This document shows positions 18,356-27,691 of a stretch of DNA of 64,000 nt, one piece after another. The stretch is from Aggregatibacter sp. 2125159857 (lineage in GTDB: Bacteria > Pseudomonadota > Gammaproteobacteria > Enterobacterales > Pasteurellaceae). Below the pieces are notes generated by a model that was not told the origin of the DNA, ran no database searches, and saw nothing but the letters and a program-made list of their open reading frames with translations. The translations under genes were made by a program, and so were the position numbers. The number at the start of each line of letters is the position of its first letter. The first letter of the stretch is position 1. The stretch is taken from assembly GCF_017798005.1 (NCBI RefSeq), contig NZ_CP072548.1, positions 1,550,001 to 1,614,000 of the forward strand, given 5' to 3'.

Positions 18356-19777
18356 TTATCCTAATTGTTTCGCTAGCCAGCCTGCTAACGTTTTCCGAGA
18401 AATTTTGATCGCGCCATCGGTTAAATTCAACGGCAATTCATAATAGGCAACGGGTTGTTTAAAACGTTCCAACCGTCCCTGTAAAAAAGTTTTCAGATTT
18501 TCCACCGCACTTTTTGTCGATTCTCGCCATTCTACAATGGCCACCGGTCGTTGACCAAACTCCGGATCGGTGACAGGCAACACAAAAACCTGTTTGACTA
18601 AATCAGACTGCAAAATCAGTTTTTCAATTTCTTCCGGCTGAATGTTTTCCCCACCAGAAATAAACATATTATCAATTCGCCCTGAAATCACAAGTTCGCC
18701 ATCGTGCCACACACCTTTGTCTTTGGTGGCAAACCAACCTTGTTCGTTAAGGAGAGGAACGATACTGCCCTGTTGCCAATAACCTAGCGCCAAGCCTGCA
18801 CCACGCAACCAAATTTCCTCATTGTGCAAACAGTATTCACGTCCAGCTAAGGGCTGTCCTACCCCGTTTTTTTCATCACTTTGTTTAGCAAACACCGTGG
18901 AGGCCATTTCCGTCATGCCATAACCGGAATAACTTTTCACACCAAGACGATGTAACGATTGTGTCAGTGCTAACGGAATATGTGCCCCGCCAAGCAATAC
19001 GGCGCGTGTTTGTATTGCTGTTGGTTTTTCCTGCAAATACTGTAACCAGCGTTGCACTTGCGTTGGCACTAAGGAGACATGAGTCACCTGATTGACGGCC
19101 GCATAAAAATCCTCACCGGGTAACACCAAGGTTGCCCCAGTCGTCAACCAACGCCACACAATGCCTTGCCCGGAGACGTGATACAACGGCAATGAAAGTA
19201 ACCAGGAATCTGTCGCACCAAATTGCATTAAGTCACATACGCCTTGTGCATTGTCCAAATGCGCCTGCACATTATGTACAACGGCTTTTGGCAAGCCTGT
19301 GGAACCCGATGTCAGCGTCATGGTCGCCGGTTGCGTCAAATTAACGGGAAAATCGCCGAAAGCATCGATTTTCTCTGCCTGTTGTATGGCATCTGAAAAG
19401 GTGAAAAAACACTTAAAAATCTGACCGCACTTTTGGGATTCTGCAACACATTCTGCGTGATCTGTGGTAAAGAAAAAATCCGCATTATAGGCTTGGCACA
19501 ATGCAATACGTTTTTCCAGTGGAAACATGGGGTTGAGCATTAAAACGCGGGCACCGATTTGAATCGCCGCTAAATAAAATAACACCAGTTCTAGGCGATT
19601 TTTCCCACATAATGCGATGCCATTTTGTGGCTTCACACCAAGATATTGTAAATATGTGGAGATTTGCTGTGTTTTTTTAAGGAGTTGTTGCCATGTAAAA
19701 GCGTCGCCTTGCAAAACTTGCAAGGCGATTCGCTTGGAAAATAGAGGAGATTGTGCAAATTGCTGACCTAGTGCCAT
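18356..19777 (-). CDS. menE: 2-succinylbenzoate-CoA ligase
   Basis: MenE activates o-succinylbenzoate with CoA in menaquinone synthesis. The 473-residue protein is an ANL-family adenylate-forming enzyme: the phosphate loop TMTLTSGSTGLPKAVVHN, YSGYGMTEMAS, and the hinge ISGRIDNMFISGGENIQPEEIE. The final lysine region DGAIKISRKTLAGW fits the second half-reaction. It lies between seqA (5 bases) and mscK (2 bases), an arrangement shared with H. influenzae. No other men gene is present here. Confidence 0.93.
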   Translation of the reverse strand: MALGQQFAQSPLFSKRIALQVLQGDAFTWQQLLKKTQQISTYLQYLGVKPQNGIALCGKNRLELVLFYLAAIQIGARVLMLNPMFPLEKRIALCQAYNADFFFTTDHAECVAESQKCGQIFKCFFTFSDAIQQAEKIDAFGDFPVNLTQPATMTLTSGSTGLPKAVVHNVQAHLDNAQGVCDLMQFGATDSWLLSLPLYHVSGQGIVWRWLTTGATLVLPGEDFYAAVNQVTHVSLVPTQVQRWLQYLQEKPTAIQTRAVLLGGAHIPLALTQSLHRLGVKSYSGYGMTEMASTVFAKQSDEKNGVGQPLAGREYCLHNEEIWLRGAGLALGYWQQGSIVPLLNEQGWFATKDKGVWHDGELVISGRIDNMFISGGENIQPEEIEKLILQSDLVKQVFVLPVTDPEFGQRPVAIVEWRESTKSAVENLKTFLQGRLERFKQPVAYYELPLNLTDGAIKISRKTLAGWLAKQLG

Positions 19778-19782
19778 AAGCG

Positions 19783-20409
19783 TTAATTTGCCGTAAAAAA
19801 TGACCGCACTTGATCAATTAAGTATTCCGGCAAATGCATGGACTGCATCGCGCCTTCCAGCATAAGCATTTTACGACCGCTGTTGGTATTTGTGATCACC
19901 CAATACGGCGTATCCGGAATTTGTTTCGGTTTCGTATGATTTCCTGCCATTAACAAGGTGCCTTCATCGCGGGCAAAATAAACGCGCGTACGTCCTTGCA
20001 ATGACTCGGTGGCGAGAGCAAAGCCTTCTGGATTGGTGCGATATAAAATTGTCAGAATATTTAAGAAACGAATAACCGCTTTATTTTCTTGTTTAAATGC
20101 TTCTGAGTTGAGTAACGCTTCTAATTTCTCAATGGTTTTTTGCGTTACGGCATCAGGCTGCTTTTTCACAGCAGGCTTTATTGCATCGCTTGATTCCGGC
20201 GCTGCATTGACTTTTTTGGCATCCTGTTTCGTGTTAGCGGAAGAAGAATGTTCAACTGGAGAAGATAAACTCTCGGCAAAAGGAACATAGCTGTTTTTCG
20301 TGGAAAGATTGAGCAAACGACGCAAAATATCCGAAGCGCTTTCACCAATCGATTGCGTATTACCGGCAATGTATTGATAAAGTTCTTCATCCACTTCGAT
20401 AATTTTCAT
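19783..20409 (-). CDS. seqA: Negative regulator of replication initiation SeqA
   Basis: SeqA binds hemimethylated GATC and sequesters new origins. The 208-residue protein has the N-terminal oligomerisation part MKIIEVDEELYQYIAGNTQS with SASDILRRLL, a variable linker of about 60 residues (longer than in E. coli), and the C-terminal DNA-binding domain with RTRVYFARDEGTLLMAGNHT and PYWVITNTNSGRKM. It is the first gene of the leftward run and diverges from ybfF, the same context as in E. coli. Confidence 0.96.
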   Translation of the reverse strand: MKIIEVDEELYQYIAGNTQSIGESASDILRRLLNLSTKNSYVPFAESLSSPVEHSSSANTKQDAKKVNAAPESSDAIKPAVKKQPDAVTQKTIEKLEALLNSEAFKQENKAVIRFLNILTILYRTNPEGFALATESLQGRTRVYFARDEGTLLMAGNHTKPKQIPDTPYWVITNTNSGRKMLMLEGAMQSMHLPEYLIDQVRSFFTAN

Positions 20410-20495
20410 TTTCTCTCTCCACTTGCTTGATCTCTTTAACCTTTTGACACATTATAACGAGCTGTAAGCAAATTCTCCAGCCCCAAATTTAACCG

Positions 20496-21296
20496 ATGAA
20501 AAAATTACTCAACTTCCAATTTAATGAATTAAAACAAGCAATTAATAAACCAGTTTTGGTGTTCATTCACGGTTTATTCGGCGATATGAATAACTTGGGT
20601 GTCATCGCTCGTGCATTCAGTGATGATTATTCCATTCTACGGGTGGATTTACGTAATCACGGCTTGAGTTTTCATTGCGAAGAAATGAATTACGATGCCA
20701 TGGCAGAAGATGTCTTTGACGTAATTCATTTTTTGGGCATTCGTGAAGTGATTTTAGTCGGGCATTCCATGGGCGGAAAAACCGCTATGGTTTGTGCGGC
20801 AAATTACCCTGAATTAGTCAAAGGATTAGTGGTGATTGATATTGCGCCTGTCGCGTATGGCGAACATGGGCACGATGACGTCTTTAACGGTTTATTTGCC
20901 GTAAAACAAGCACAACCCCATACCCGTCAAGAGGCTAAGCCCATTTTAGCGCAATATATTCAAGATGAACGCGTACAACAGTTTATGTTGAAATCCTTTG
21001 ATGCCTCAAGTGCCGATTATTTTCGCTTTAATTTGACCGCACTTAAACACAATTATCCTCACTTAATGGGCTGGGAATCACGCCACATCACACAACCTTG
21101 CTTGTTTATCAAAGGTGGCAATTCCTCCTACATTTTACCCGAATACACCGATCGGATTTTATCCCAATGTCCACACGCGGCCTCCTTTACCATTAACGGT
21201 AGCGGACATTGGGTTCATGCGGAAAAACCGCAATTTGTTATCCGTGCAATCACACATTTTTTAAATAGAATTGATAGCCACGGGGAATCTAAATAG
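20496..21296 (+). CDS. ybfF: Alpha/beta hydrolase, esterase YbfF
   Basis: A cytoplasmic esterase/thioesterase of 266 residues. The nucleophile elbow is VGHSMGGKTAM, the oxyanion region is VFIHGLFGDMNNLG, and the catalytic His is in NGSGHWVHAEKP. An acidic residue following VKGLVVIDIAP completes the fold. Its natural substrate is not known, although E. coli YbfF acts on acyl-CoA and short esters. It diverges from seqA and is followed by ybfE, as in enteric bacteria. Confidence 0.9.
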   Translation: MKKLLNFQFNELKQAINKPVLVFIHGLFGDMNNLGVIARAFSDDYSILRVDLRNHGLSFHCEEMNYDAMAEDVFDVIHFLGIREVILVGHSMGGKTAMVCAANYPELVKGLVVIDIAPVAYGEHGHDDVFNGLFAVKQAQPHTRQEAKPILAQYIQDERVQQFMLKSFDASSADYFRFNLTALKHNYPHLMGWESRHITQPCLFIKGGNSSYILPEYTDRILSQCPHAASFTINGSGHWVHAEKPQFVIRAITHFLNRIDSHGESK

Positions 21297-21426
21297 AATT
21301 TCATTTGCCTGTTAATTATGATATAGTTTTCTCCCAAATTTGGTTGTGGCTTATCATTATCACTTCTGAAATAATTCTCTTTACTAAGAATGGCAGAAGT
21401 TGACTTACAGGTCAGTGGTTAACAAA

Positions 21427-21705
21427 ATGGCAAAACAAGATTCTGACTGTATTACTTTAGATTTATTTAGCGAAATTCGTAGAGTTGGACGTCCGAAAAC
21501 CAATCCACTGAGTCGGGAACAACAAATCCGTATTAATAAGCGCAATCAATTAAAACGTGATAAATCCTGTGGATTAAAGCGTGTCGAATTAAAATTGCAT
21601 GCGGACTTGGTTCAACAATTAGAAGATTTAGCATCCCTACGAAATGTGAATCGTGCCGAGCTTATTGGCGCAATTTTACAAGATTATTTTAACATTAATA
21701 AATAG
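21427..21705 (+). CDS. ybfE: YbfE family ribbon-helix-helix-like protein
   Basis: A 92-residue basic protein starting MAKQDSDCITLDLFSE. The middle (VGRPKTNPLSREQQIRINKRNQ) is very basic. The C-terminal VELKLHADLVQQLEDLA-RNVNRAELIGAIL looks like a ribbon-helix-helix DNA-binding fold. The E. coli gene is in the LexA regulon, but I find no CTG-N10-CAG box upstream here. I start at ATG 21427; the frame also opens with TTG at 21400. fldA follows after 8 bases. Confidence 0.85.
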   Translation: MAKQDSDCITLDLFSEIRRVGRPKTNPLSREQQIRINKRNQLKRDKSCGLKRVELKLHADLVQQLEDLASLRNVNRAELIGAILQDYFNINK

Positions 21706-21713
21706 GTAACAAG

Positions 21714-22238
21714 ATGGCTGTTGTCGGCTTATTTTATGGTAGTGATACTGGCAATACAGAAAACATTGCCAAAATGATTCAAAAACAATTAGGCAGCGAA
21801 TTAGTTGATATTCGCGATATTGCCAAAAGTAGCAAAGAAGATATCGAGGCTTACGATTTTCTCTTATTCGGTATTCCGACGTGGTACTACGGCGAAGCGC
21901 AATGTGACTGGGATGACTTTTTCCCAACATTAGAGCAAATTGATTTTACGGATAAACTTGTCGCCATCTTTGGCTGTGGCGATCAGGAAGATTATGCAGA
22001 TTATTTCTGTGACGCCATGGGAACTGTGCGTAATATTATCGAGCCGCACGGTGCGATTATTGTCGGACATTGGCCGACAGAAGGTTACAACTTTGAATCT
22101 TCACAAGCATTAGTTGACGATGATACGTTTGTCGGATTATGTATTGATGAAGATCGTCAACCGGAATTAACGTCTGAACGTGTCAACAAATGGGTTAAAC
22201 AAGTTTATGACGAAATGTGTTTGGCTGAGTTAGCTTAA
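21714..22238 (+). CDS. fldA: Flavodoxin
   Basis: A 174-residue FMN electron carrier. The phosphate-binding loop is FYGSDTGNTENIAKM, and the FMN-stacking aromatic regions are GIPTWYYGEAQCDWD and GCGDQEDYADYFCDAMG. It is the long-chain type, as in E. coli FldA. The gene lies between ybfE and fur, a conserved order, and fur starts 19 bases later, so the two are likely co-transcribed. Confidence 0.96.
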   Translation: MAVVGLFYGSDTGNTENIAKMIQKQLGSELVDIRDIAKSSKEDIEAYDFLLFGIPTWYYGEAQCDWDDFFPTLEQIDFTDKLVAIFGCGDQEDYADYFCDAMGTVRNIIEPHGAIIVGHWPTEGYNFESSQALVDDDTFVGLCIDEDRQPELTSERVNKWVKQVYDEMCLAELA

Positions 22239-22257
22239 TAGCAAAAAAGGAGCTGTT

Positions 22258-22698
22258 ATGTCTGAAGAAAACATCAAATTATTAAAAAAAGCAGGATTGA
22301 AAATTACGGAACCCCGTTTGACGATCCTAGCTTTAATGCAAAAACACAGTGAACAGCATTTTTCCGCAGAAGATGTTTACAAAATGCTATTGGAGAATGG
22401 TTCAGACATTGGTTTAGCGACGGTATATCGTGTTTTAAACCAATTCGATGAAGCCAAAATCTTAATTCGTCATAACTTTGAAGGAAATAAATCGGTTTTT
22501 GAGTTGGCGCCAACCCAACATCACGACCATATTATCTGCACCGATTGCGGTAAAGTGTTCGAATTTAATGACGAATTAATTGAAAGTCGCCAAAAAGAAA
22601 TCAGTAAACAGCACGGCATTGAACTCTCCAGCCACAGTCTATATCTCTATGGCAAATGTAGTGATATTAATCAATGCCCAGAAAACAACAAAAAATAA
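22258..22698 (+). CDS. fur: Ferric uptake regulator
   Basis: Fur represses iron-uptake genes when bound to iron. The 146-residue protein has the winged-helix domain with KKAGLKITEPRLTILALM and DIGLATVYRVLNQFDEA, then the metal sites QHHDHIICTDCGKVFEF and a late C-x-x-x-x-x-C at KCSDINQCPENN. The ribosome-binding site AAAAAAGGAGCTGTT is strong. It ends at a long symmetrical terminator shared with the convergent cupin gene. Confidence 0.97.
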   Translation: MSEENIKLLKKAGLKITEPRLTILALMQKHSEQHFSAEDVYKMLLENGSDIGLATVYRVLNQFDEAKILIRHNFEGNKSVFELAPTQHHDHIICTDCGKVFEFNDELIESRQKEISKQHGIELSSHSLYLYGKCSDINQCPENNKK

Positions 22699-22705
22699 TG
22701 CCATA

Positions 22706-22740
22706 AAAAGAACCGAATGTACGATGCATTCGGTTCTTTT
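22706..22740. terminator. Bidirectional terminator between fur and the cupin gene
   Basis: AAAAGAACCGAATG (22706-22719) and CATTCGGTTCTTTT (22727-22740) form a perfect 14-bp stem with a 7-base loop. A-rich and T-rich flanks serve both converging genes. Confidence 0.92.
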
Positions 22741-22767
22741 CATTTCAACACACTTTGATCTAAAGAC

Positions 22768-23103
22768 TTATTTATCTTTTGGGAAAACCACCGTTAAAAA
22801 CATTTTAAAATTCTCTAACGCAAATAATGCATGGGGAACATCTGCCGGTAATACGATACTTTCTCCGGCGCTCACCTCATAATCTGTTTTATCAATCGTA
22901 ATTCTTGCCTTTCCTTCAAGCATAGTGACCAATGCATCGCCACGAGATTTATGTGCACTAATCTCCTCACCTTTCGGCAAACAAAACATCGTCAACCCTA
23001 CGGCAGGATTTTGTGAAAAGGTTTTGCTAATGACCTGACCGTCTTGATAAGTTAAAAGATCATTCAGTTTAAGAACGGTTGCTTTTTCAATATTCTTTAA
23101 CAT
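22768..23103 (-). CDS. Small cupin-domain protein
   Basis: A 111-residue single-domain cupin. The first motif is AHKSRGDALVTMLEG and the second is LPADVPHALFALENF. Each contains His residues, but the first motif has fewer metal ligands than a typical metal cupin (one His, then D). Such proteins bind small ligands or act as isomerases or dioxygenases; this one could be non-catalytic. It is transcribed toward fur with 160 bases upstream before the rlmL stop. Confidence 0.8.
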   Translation of the reverse strand: MLKNIEKATVLKLNDLLTYQDGQVISKTFSQNPAVGLTMFCLPKGEEISAHKSRGDALVTMLEGKARITIDKTDYEVSAGESIVLPADVPHALFALENFKMFLTVVFPKDK

Positions 23104-23263
23104 CCCTATACCTCCTTGACATGATTCAATAGAACCGCCTTGTTACGGCAAAATAATTATATGACTATCACAAATGAAATTCATTACTATTTTGATAATT
23201 TAAACCTACTATCTTTTTAACGCATTAAACTTACCAGATATCGCATAAGTGCGGTCATTTTTT

Positions 23264-25420
23264 TTAGTTGTTTTTATCTTTTTGTAATAACCAACAATTA
23301 TGAATTTGCTTATTGCGTTCAAAATCCAACGGCAAGGTTTTGTGAGAAATTTCCACCGCACTTAAGCCTAACTCTTCCAACTTAGCAAAATCTATTTTGA
23401 AACCACGTTTGTTGTTAGAGAACACAATGGTGCCGTTCGGGCGCAAAATGCGTTTTAAATTCGTCATTAACTTAATATGATCCCGTTGCACGTCCCAACT
23501 GTCTTCCATGCGTTTGGAATTGGAGAATGTCGGCGGATCCACAAAAATCAAATCAAACTGACGATCGCATTTTGCTAACCACTGCAGGCAATCTGCTTGA
23601 ATCAGTTTATGCTGTTTGCCTTCAATATCGTTCAACAACAAATTCTGTTCCGCCCAGTTAAGATAGGTATTTGACATATCCACGGTTGTGGTCGATTTTG
23701 CCTTACCCAACGCTGCATGCACTGTTGCCGAACCGGTGTAAGCAAACAAATTGAGGAAGTCCTTACCTTGCGCCATTTCACCCAACATTTTACGGGTCAG
23801 GCGGTGATCCAAAAACAAGCCGGTATCCAAATAATCCGTTAAGTTCACCCACAACTTCGCGCCGTATTCGTTCACATAAAAATACTCGCCGTTGTTTGCC
23901 AATTTTTCATATTGATTGGTGCCTTTTTGTTTTTGGCGCACTTTTAAAATCAACTTATTGGTTTCAATGCCAGTCACTTGCAAGGTGGCATTCACCGCAT
24001 CCAACAAACGTTGGCGTGCTTTGTTTTCATCAATATTTTTTGGCGCAGCATATTCCTGCACCACAATATGATCAGCATAACGATCCACCGCCAAATTGTA
24101 TTCCGGCAAATCCGCATCATATAGGCGATAAGCGTCTAGCCCTTGCTGCTTCGCCCATTTCTCAATTTTCTTGATATTTTTTTGCAGGCGATTAGCGAAA
24201 TCCACCGCAACTTCAGACGTTACCGAAGAAGTGCGGTCAAATTCTAGGGCATTTTCTACCACACTTTGCTCTGCGCGCTCGGCAATTTGATAATTTTTCT
24301 GTACGCAATCTAACGGGCCGTTTTTCGCTTTAAATTGACGGTGAGAACGTAAACGCAAGCAATCCAATAGACTTGGTTCACCACTGAAAATAGAGGCGTT
24401 CCAGCCGGCAAATTGTTGTTTCAAGCGTTGCCCAAACACAGAATATAAGGCAATCAGCGCCGGCGTTGTGCCTAAACGTTCGCCGTACGGCGGATTACAA
24501 ATCACCGTGCCCGCCACATTCGGGCTTGGATTTTTTATCGCTGCCACATCGCCCTGTTGCCATTGCATCAAATGCGCCACGCCCGCATTTTTAGCGTTTT
24601 GTTTGGCTTTTTGCAACACACGATGATCCAAATCGAAGCCATAAAAGTGCGGTAGATTTTCACGTTGTTTTTCGGCTTCCGCCAAAGCTAAAGCCTCTTC
24701 TTTCACCTTTTCCCACGCTGCCTGATTATGCCCCTGCCAAAAATCAAAGCCCCAATGAAGACGATATAATTGCGGTGCGATTTGTGCTTCCATTTGTGCC
24801 GCTTCAATCAATAGCGTACCGGAGCCACACATCGGATCCACCAACGGCGTGCCTCTTTGCCAACCGGAACGCAGCACAATCGCAGCTGCCAAGGTTTCAC
24901 GCAACGGCGCTTTGCCGGTGTCTTCGCGATAACCACGCATATGCAGCGCATCACCACTTAAATCGAGAGAAAGCACCACGTCATCACGATTTAAATACGC
25001 ATGAATACGAATATCCGGTTGTTCTTTATCCACGTTTGGACGAGCGCGACCATGGCGTGCAAAATAATCCACAATCCCGTCTTTTACACGCATCGCGCCG
25101 AATTGGGTATGGCGAATTTCTTGGTTCGTACCGTTAAAATCCACGAAAAAATGGACTTTTTCATCAAAATAATCCAACCAATTCACGCCCACCACGGCAG
25201 AATATAAATCCAAATCGCTAAAGACTTTCGCTTGCACGATAGGCAATAAAATGCGTGAACTCAAACGGCTCCAAAGCAAAGTGCGATACAGCGTTTCATC
25301 ATCCGCCCAATAACGCACGCCGCCTTGCGCGACTTTGGCATCCTGCGCGCCTAATTCGGTCAATTCGGATTTTAAAAGCTCTTCAAACCCACGGGCTGTG
25401 GTGGCAAAAAGTTGTTTCAT
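23264..25420 (-). CDS. rlmL: Bifunctional 23S rRNA methyltransferase RlmKL
   Basis: RlmKL modifies 23S rRNA: m2G2445 by the N-terminal half and m7G2069 by the C-terminal half. The 718-residue protein starts with a THUMP domain (to about residue 160), then the RlmL methyltransferase with [15 protein letters not shown] and the catalytic [10 protein letters not shown]. The RlmK half follows with [14 protein letters not shown] and [15 protein letters not shown]. The length is that of the fused gamma-proteobacterial enzyme. Its first 370 bases or so, plus the upstream flank, are copied at 27692-28139. Confidence 0.96.
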   Translation of the reverse strand: MKQLFATTARGFEELLKSELTELGAQDAKVAQGGVRYWADDETLYRTLLWSRLSSRILLPIVQAKVFSDLDLYSAVVGVNWLDYFDEKVHFFVDFNGTNQEIRHTQFGAMRVKDGIVDYFARHGRARPNVDKEQPDIRIHAYLNRDDVVLSLDLSGDALHMRGYREDTGKAPLRETLAAAIVLRSGWQRGTPLVDPMCGSGTLLIEAAQMEAQIAPQLYRLHWGFDFWQGHNQAAWEKVKEEALALAEAEKQRENLPHFYGFDLDHRVLQKAKQNAKNAGVAHLMQWQQGDVAAIKNPSPNVAGTVICNPPYGERLGTTPALIALYSVFGQRLKQQFAGWNASIFSGEPSLLDCLRLRSHRQFKAKNGPLDCVQKNYQIAERAEQSVVENALEFDRTSSVTSEVAVDFANRLQKNIKKIEKWAKQQGLDAYRLYDADLPEYNLAVDRYADHIVVQEYAAPKNIDENKARQRLLDAVNATLQVTGIETNKLILKVRQKQKGTNQYEKLANNGEYFYVNEYGAKLWVNLTDYLDTGLFLDHRLTRKMLGEMAQGKDFLNLFAYTGSATVHAALGKAKSTTTVDMSNTYLNWAEQNLLLNDIEGKQHKLIQADCLQWLAKCDRQFDLIFVDPPTFSNSKRMEDSWDVQRDHIKLMTNLKRILRPNGTIVFSNNKRGFKIDFAKLEELGLSAVEISHKTLPLDFERNKQIHNCWLLQKDKNN

Positions 25421-25499
25421 AAGGTCTCAATGGTTGGAAAAATTGGCGGGGATTATAGCAGTTTTAAACGCTAAGTGCGTTGAAGTGCGGTGGATTTTA
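25052..25499. repeat. Direct repeat of about 448 bp, copy A (rlmL 5' end)
   Basis: This segment covers the first part of rlmL and about 80 bases upstream. It matches 27692-28139 in the same orientation with only scattered differences. The identity starts near AAAATAATCCACAATCCC and ends at TTGAAGTGCGGTGGATTTT. The two copies bracket the lipoprotein gene and the 204-residue membrane protein gene. Confidence 0.9.
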
Positions 25500-25537
25500 C
25501 GGATATTTTAGATTCACTCTGAAAACCGACCGCACTT
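25483..25537. repeat. Inverted uptake-signal pair upstream of rlmL
   Basis: AAGTGCGGT at 25483-25491 faces ACCGCACTT at 25529-25537. They lie between the divergent rlmL and lipoprotein genes, where a terminator is not expected, so this pair is probably just uptake signals. The rest of the 250-base gap contains a possible promoter for the lipoprotein gene (TTTGCT at 25575, TATTAT at 25598, 17 bases apart). Confidence 0.6.
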
Positions 25538-25670
25538 TTTTGCTGTTTTCTGTCTATTTTATAAAACCTACTAATTTGCTTTGTTATTATTTTTTGGTAT
25601 TATCCTGCCCGTCGTAAATGACGATAAATGACTACCACTCTCTTTACTATATTGTAAATAAGGAACACTA

Positions 25671-26717
25671 ATGAATAAACTCAATTTATCTATTCTCGCT
25701 GTTGTTACTGCATTAACTTTATCCGCGTGCTCATCCAGCGGTAGTGATTCAAATCATACGGATAACACCAACAACACCATCACTCAACCGGTAACTCCGA
25801 GTCAACCAAACAACCAAACAAATCAGCCGGCAACACCAAGTCAACCAAGTAATCAAGTTACCCAACCAACAGCACCAAACCAGCCGAATAATCAGGTAAC
25901 ACAACCGACGACGCCAAATCAGCCTAATAATCAAGTGGCACAACCAACTGAGCCAAACCAACCAAGTAATCAAATTAAACAACCGACAACACCGGCCCAA
26001 CCATCAGATCCAAGCACACCGGTATCAATTGTGAGCATTCCAACCAGTGGAAAATATAATGGTGTCACTTATGAATATAAAAGCGGTGATGTAAATGACA
26101 AAATTGTGAATCCCAAAGTACATCGTTTAAGTTCAAACAATATCGATGTATTAAACGTTGACGGGAAACGAATTGATATTGCACCCGAAGGTGTGAATCC
26201 AGGATACACTTATTTGGATAAGGACGGAGAAACCCGTTTAAGTACTGGTGCCTTTGTTAATGGATTAATCTTCATGTCCAGCACAAGAAACGGCATCTAT
26301 CAAAACCAAAAAGACGGCAAAACCTATGTTTATGTACAAGGTGAATTAACCCCGGTAAATGAAATTCCACGTACAGGTGAAGTACGTTATCTTGGATTAA
26401 GTAGCTACCATGTCAACAACGAAACCCTAAATGAGGGAGCTTCCGGCGTCAACCCGCCAAGATGGGGAATTGTCGGTATTGATATGACCGCTAACTTTGA
26501 TGAGAAAAAAGTTAATGGCCAATTACTGGCAACCGGTTATCCGGATAACGTTGTTTCTAAACTGGAAGGTAAAATCTCCAGTAACCAATTCAGCGGAACA
26601 AAAGACGGCACAACCATGCAAGGAGCCTTCTTTGGGAAGGATGCTAATGAAATGGGCGGTATTTATACTAACCAAGAAAAAGGCTTTAGCGGTGCATTTT
26701 CAGCCAAAGCTAACTAG
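25671..26717 (+). CDS. Surface lipoprotein with repeat linker and TbpB-like barrel
   Basis: The 348-residue protein starts with a lipoprotein signal ending in LTLSAC, so Cys20 would be lipidated. Residues 37-114 are six 13-residue repeats of the type VTQPTTPNQPNNQ, a flexible P/N/Q/T-rich stalk. The C-terminal part (from about 126) begins GKYNGVTYEYKSGDV and ends with strands such as LEGKISSNQFSGTKDG and GGIYTNQEKGFSGAFSAKAN. These match the eight-stranded beta-barrel shared by TbpB, factor-H-binding protein and related surface lipoproteins. In that group, ligands are host proteins such as transferrin, haem carriers or factor H; the ligand here is unknown. No Slam-type translocon gene is seen nearby. 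Confidence 0.85.
   Translation: MNKLNLSILAVVTALTLSACSSSGSDSNHTDNTNNTITQPVTPSQPNNQTNQPATPSQPSNQVTQPTAPNQPNNQVTQPTTPNQPNNQVAQPTEPNQPSNQIKQPTTPAQPSDPSTPVSIVSIPTSGKYNGVTYEYKSGDVNDKIVNPKVHRLSSNNIDVLNVDGKRIDIAPEGVNPGYTYLDKDGETRLSTGAFVNGLIFMSSTRNGIYQNQKDGKTYVYVQGELTPVNEIPRTGEVRYLGLSSYHVNNETLNEGASGVNPPRWGIVGIDMTANFDEKKVNGQLLATGYPDNVVSKLEGKISSNQFSGTKDGTTMQGAFFGKDANEMGGIYTNQEKGFSGAFSAKAN
25779..26012 (+). repeat. Six tandem 39-bp units in the lipoprotein gene
   Basis: The units start at codons 37, 50, 63, 76, 89 and 102. They encode 13 residues each with the core QP-TxP-QP-NQ. DNA differences between units are mostly synonymous or conservative, so length variation between strains is likely. Confidence 0.9.
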
Positions 26718-26744
26718 TCAAAATAAATCTTTCTATATCACCAC

Positions 26745-26772
26745 ATACCCACGCTCAACCGTGGGTATTTTT
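26745..26772 (+). terminator. Terminator of the lipoprotein gene
   Basis: ATACCCACG-CTCAAC-CGTGGGTATTTTT forms a 9-bp stem with a 6-base loop and a T run, 28 bases after the stop. Confidence 0.9.
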
Positions 26773-26779
26773 ATTATAT

Positions 26780-27394
26780 TTATAAAATCCTTTTTATTTT
26801 TTCTGCAGATTTAAAGATTTGATTTCTTGATATAATATAAAGAGAAAATATAAACATAAAAACACAAAATGCAAAAATCTCTAGTTTTTGGACATCTGAT
26901 AATCCACCAATATCGACTATAGGAATAATTAAAAAATAAAGTCCCGTAAGGAATACAGTTGTTGAATAAAATATATTAAAATACTTTTCAACGATATCAA
27001 CTTTATTAATAACAATATTCAAATGACCATCAATAATACGTAAAAACTTTTGCGCTTTTTTGAAATCAGATAAAGGAATATTTTTATCTTTAGAAACAAA
27101 CAAAATACTTCTTCGAATACTCTTATCGACAGAAATGCCAGATGTCATCTCAAAGACTCTAGACTTTACTTCTTCTTGAACTAAGTCATCTAACTCAGAA
27201 TCAGTAATCATGTCATTTAACTCTAACAATTCTTTAATTCTAGAATTTTTCTTAGATATTAAATAACGATGAACATACTCTATAGAATTAGATCCCAAAA
27301 TCTTTAATACAACTTGAACACATAACCAAATCAATAAAATATAAAAAAAGGGAAAATCATTAACTTTCATTAATTCAATAAACATATTTTCCAT
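26780..27394 (-). CDS. AT-rich hypothetical membrane protein (204 residues)
   Basis: I do not recognise this protein. It has one N-terminal membrane helix (FPFFYILLIWLCVQVVLKIL), a charged middle domain of about 100 residues including SELDDLVQEEVKSRVFEM, and a C-terminal helical hairpin (TVFLTGLYFLIIPIV and IFAFCVFMFIFSLYII). The start at 27394 is supported by AAGGAG seven bases upstream. Its base composition is far more AT-rich than its neighbours, which suggests recent transfer. It converges on the lipoprotein gene and lies inside the segment bounded by the rlmL direct repeat. Confidence 0.65.
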   Translation of the reverse strand: MENMFIELMKVNDFPFFYILLIWLCVQVVLKILGSNSIEYVHRYLISKKNSRIKELLELNDMITDSELDDLVQEEVKSRVFEMTSGISVDKSIRRSILFVSKDKNIPLSDFKKAQKFLRIIDGHLNIVINKVDIVEKYFNIFYSTTVFLTGLYFLIIPIVDIGGLSDVQKLEIFAFCVFMFIFSLYIISRNQIFKSAEKIKRIL

Positions 27395-27530
27395 ACCATC
27401 TCCTTATAAAAAATGAATCACCAATATTCTCATTAACAAACTGCCAAGTATTCCTCAAAAGAATATTCACATATCATATTAAATTAAACTAGGTTTTGCA
27501 TACCTGTCAGAAAAAAGAGTGCTATTTTTT

Positions 27531-27691
27531 CTAAATGTTTTTTGTTTCCAGTTCCTGTAAATATGCTTTCAACCCGCGCTCTCTCAAGACACAACTCGGG
27601 CATTCGCCGCAGCCGCCTTCGACGCCGTTGTAACAGGTGTGGGTGTGTCGACGGATGTAATCAAAGGCGCCGAGTTGATCCGCCAGCGCCC
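27531..27691 (-). pseudogene. queC: Remnant of queC (C-terminal end)
   Basis: Translated from about 27690 to the TAG at 27531-27533, this reads [20 protein letters not shown] and then [15 protein letters not shown]. These are the zinc-binding cysteines (C, then C-x2-C-x2-C) and the RxxGL end of 7-cyano-7-deazaguanine synthase. The rest of queC is missing; the sequence switches abruptly to rlmL at about 27692. Without its catalytic domain it cannot work. A full queC, if any, lies outside the window. Confidence 0.85.

Noticed and set aside
21297-21426. Search for a LexA box before ybfE
   Set aside because: No CTG-N10-CAG sequence was found, despite the known E. coli regulation.
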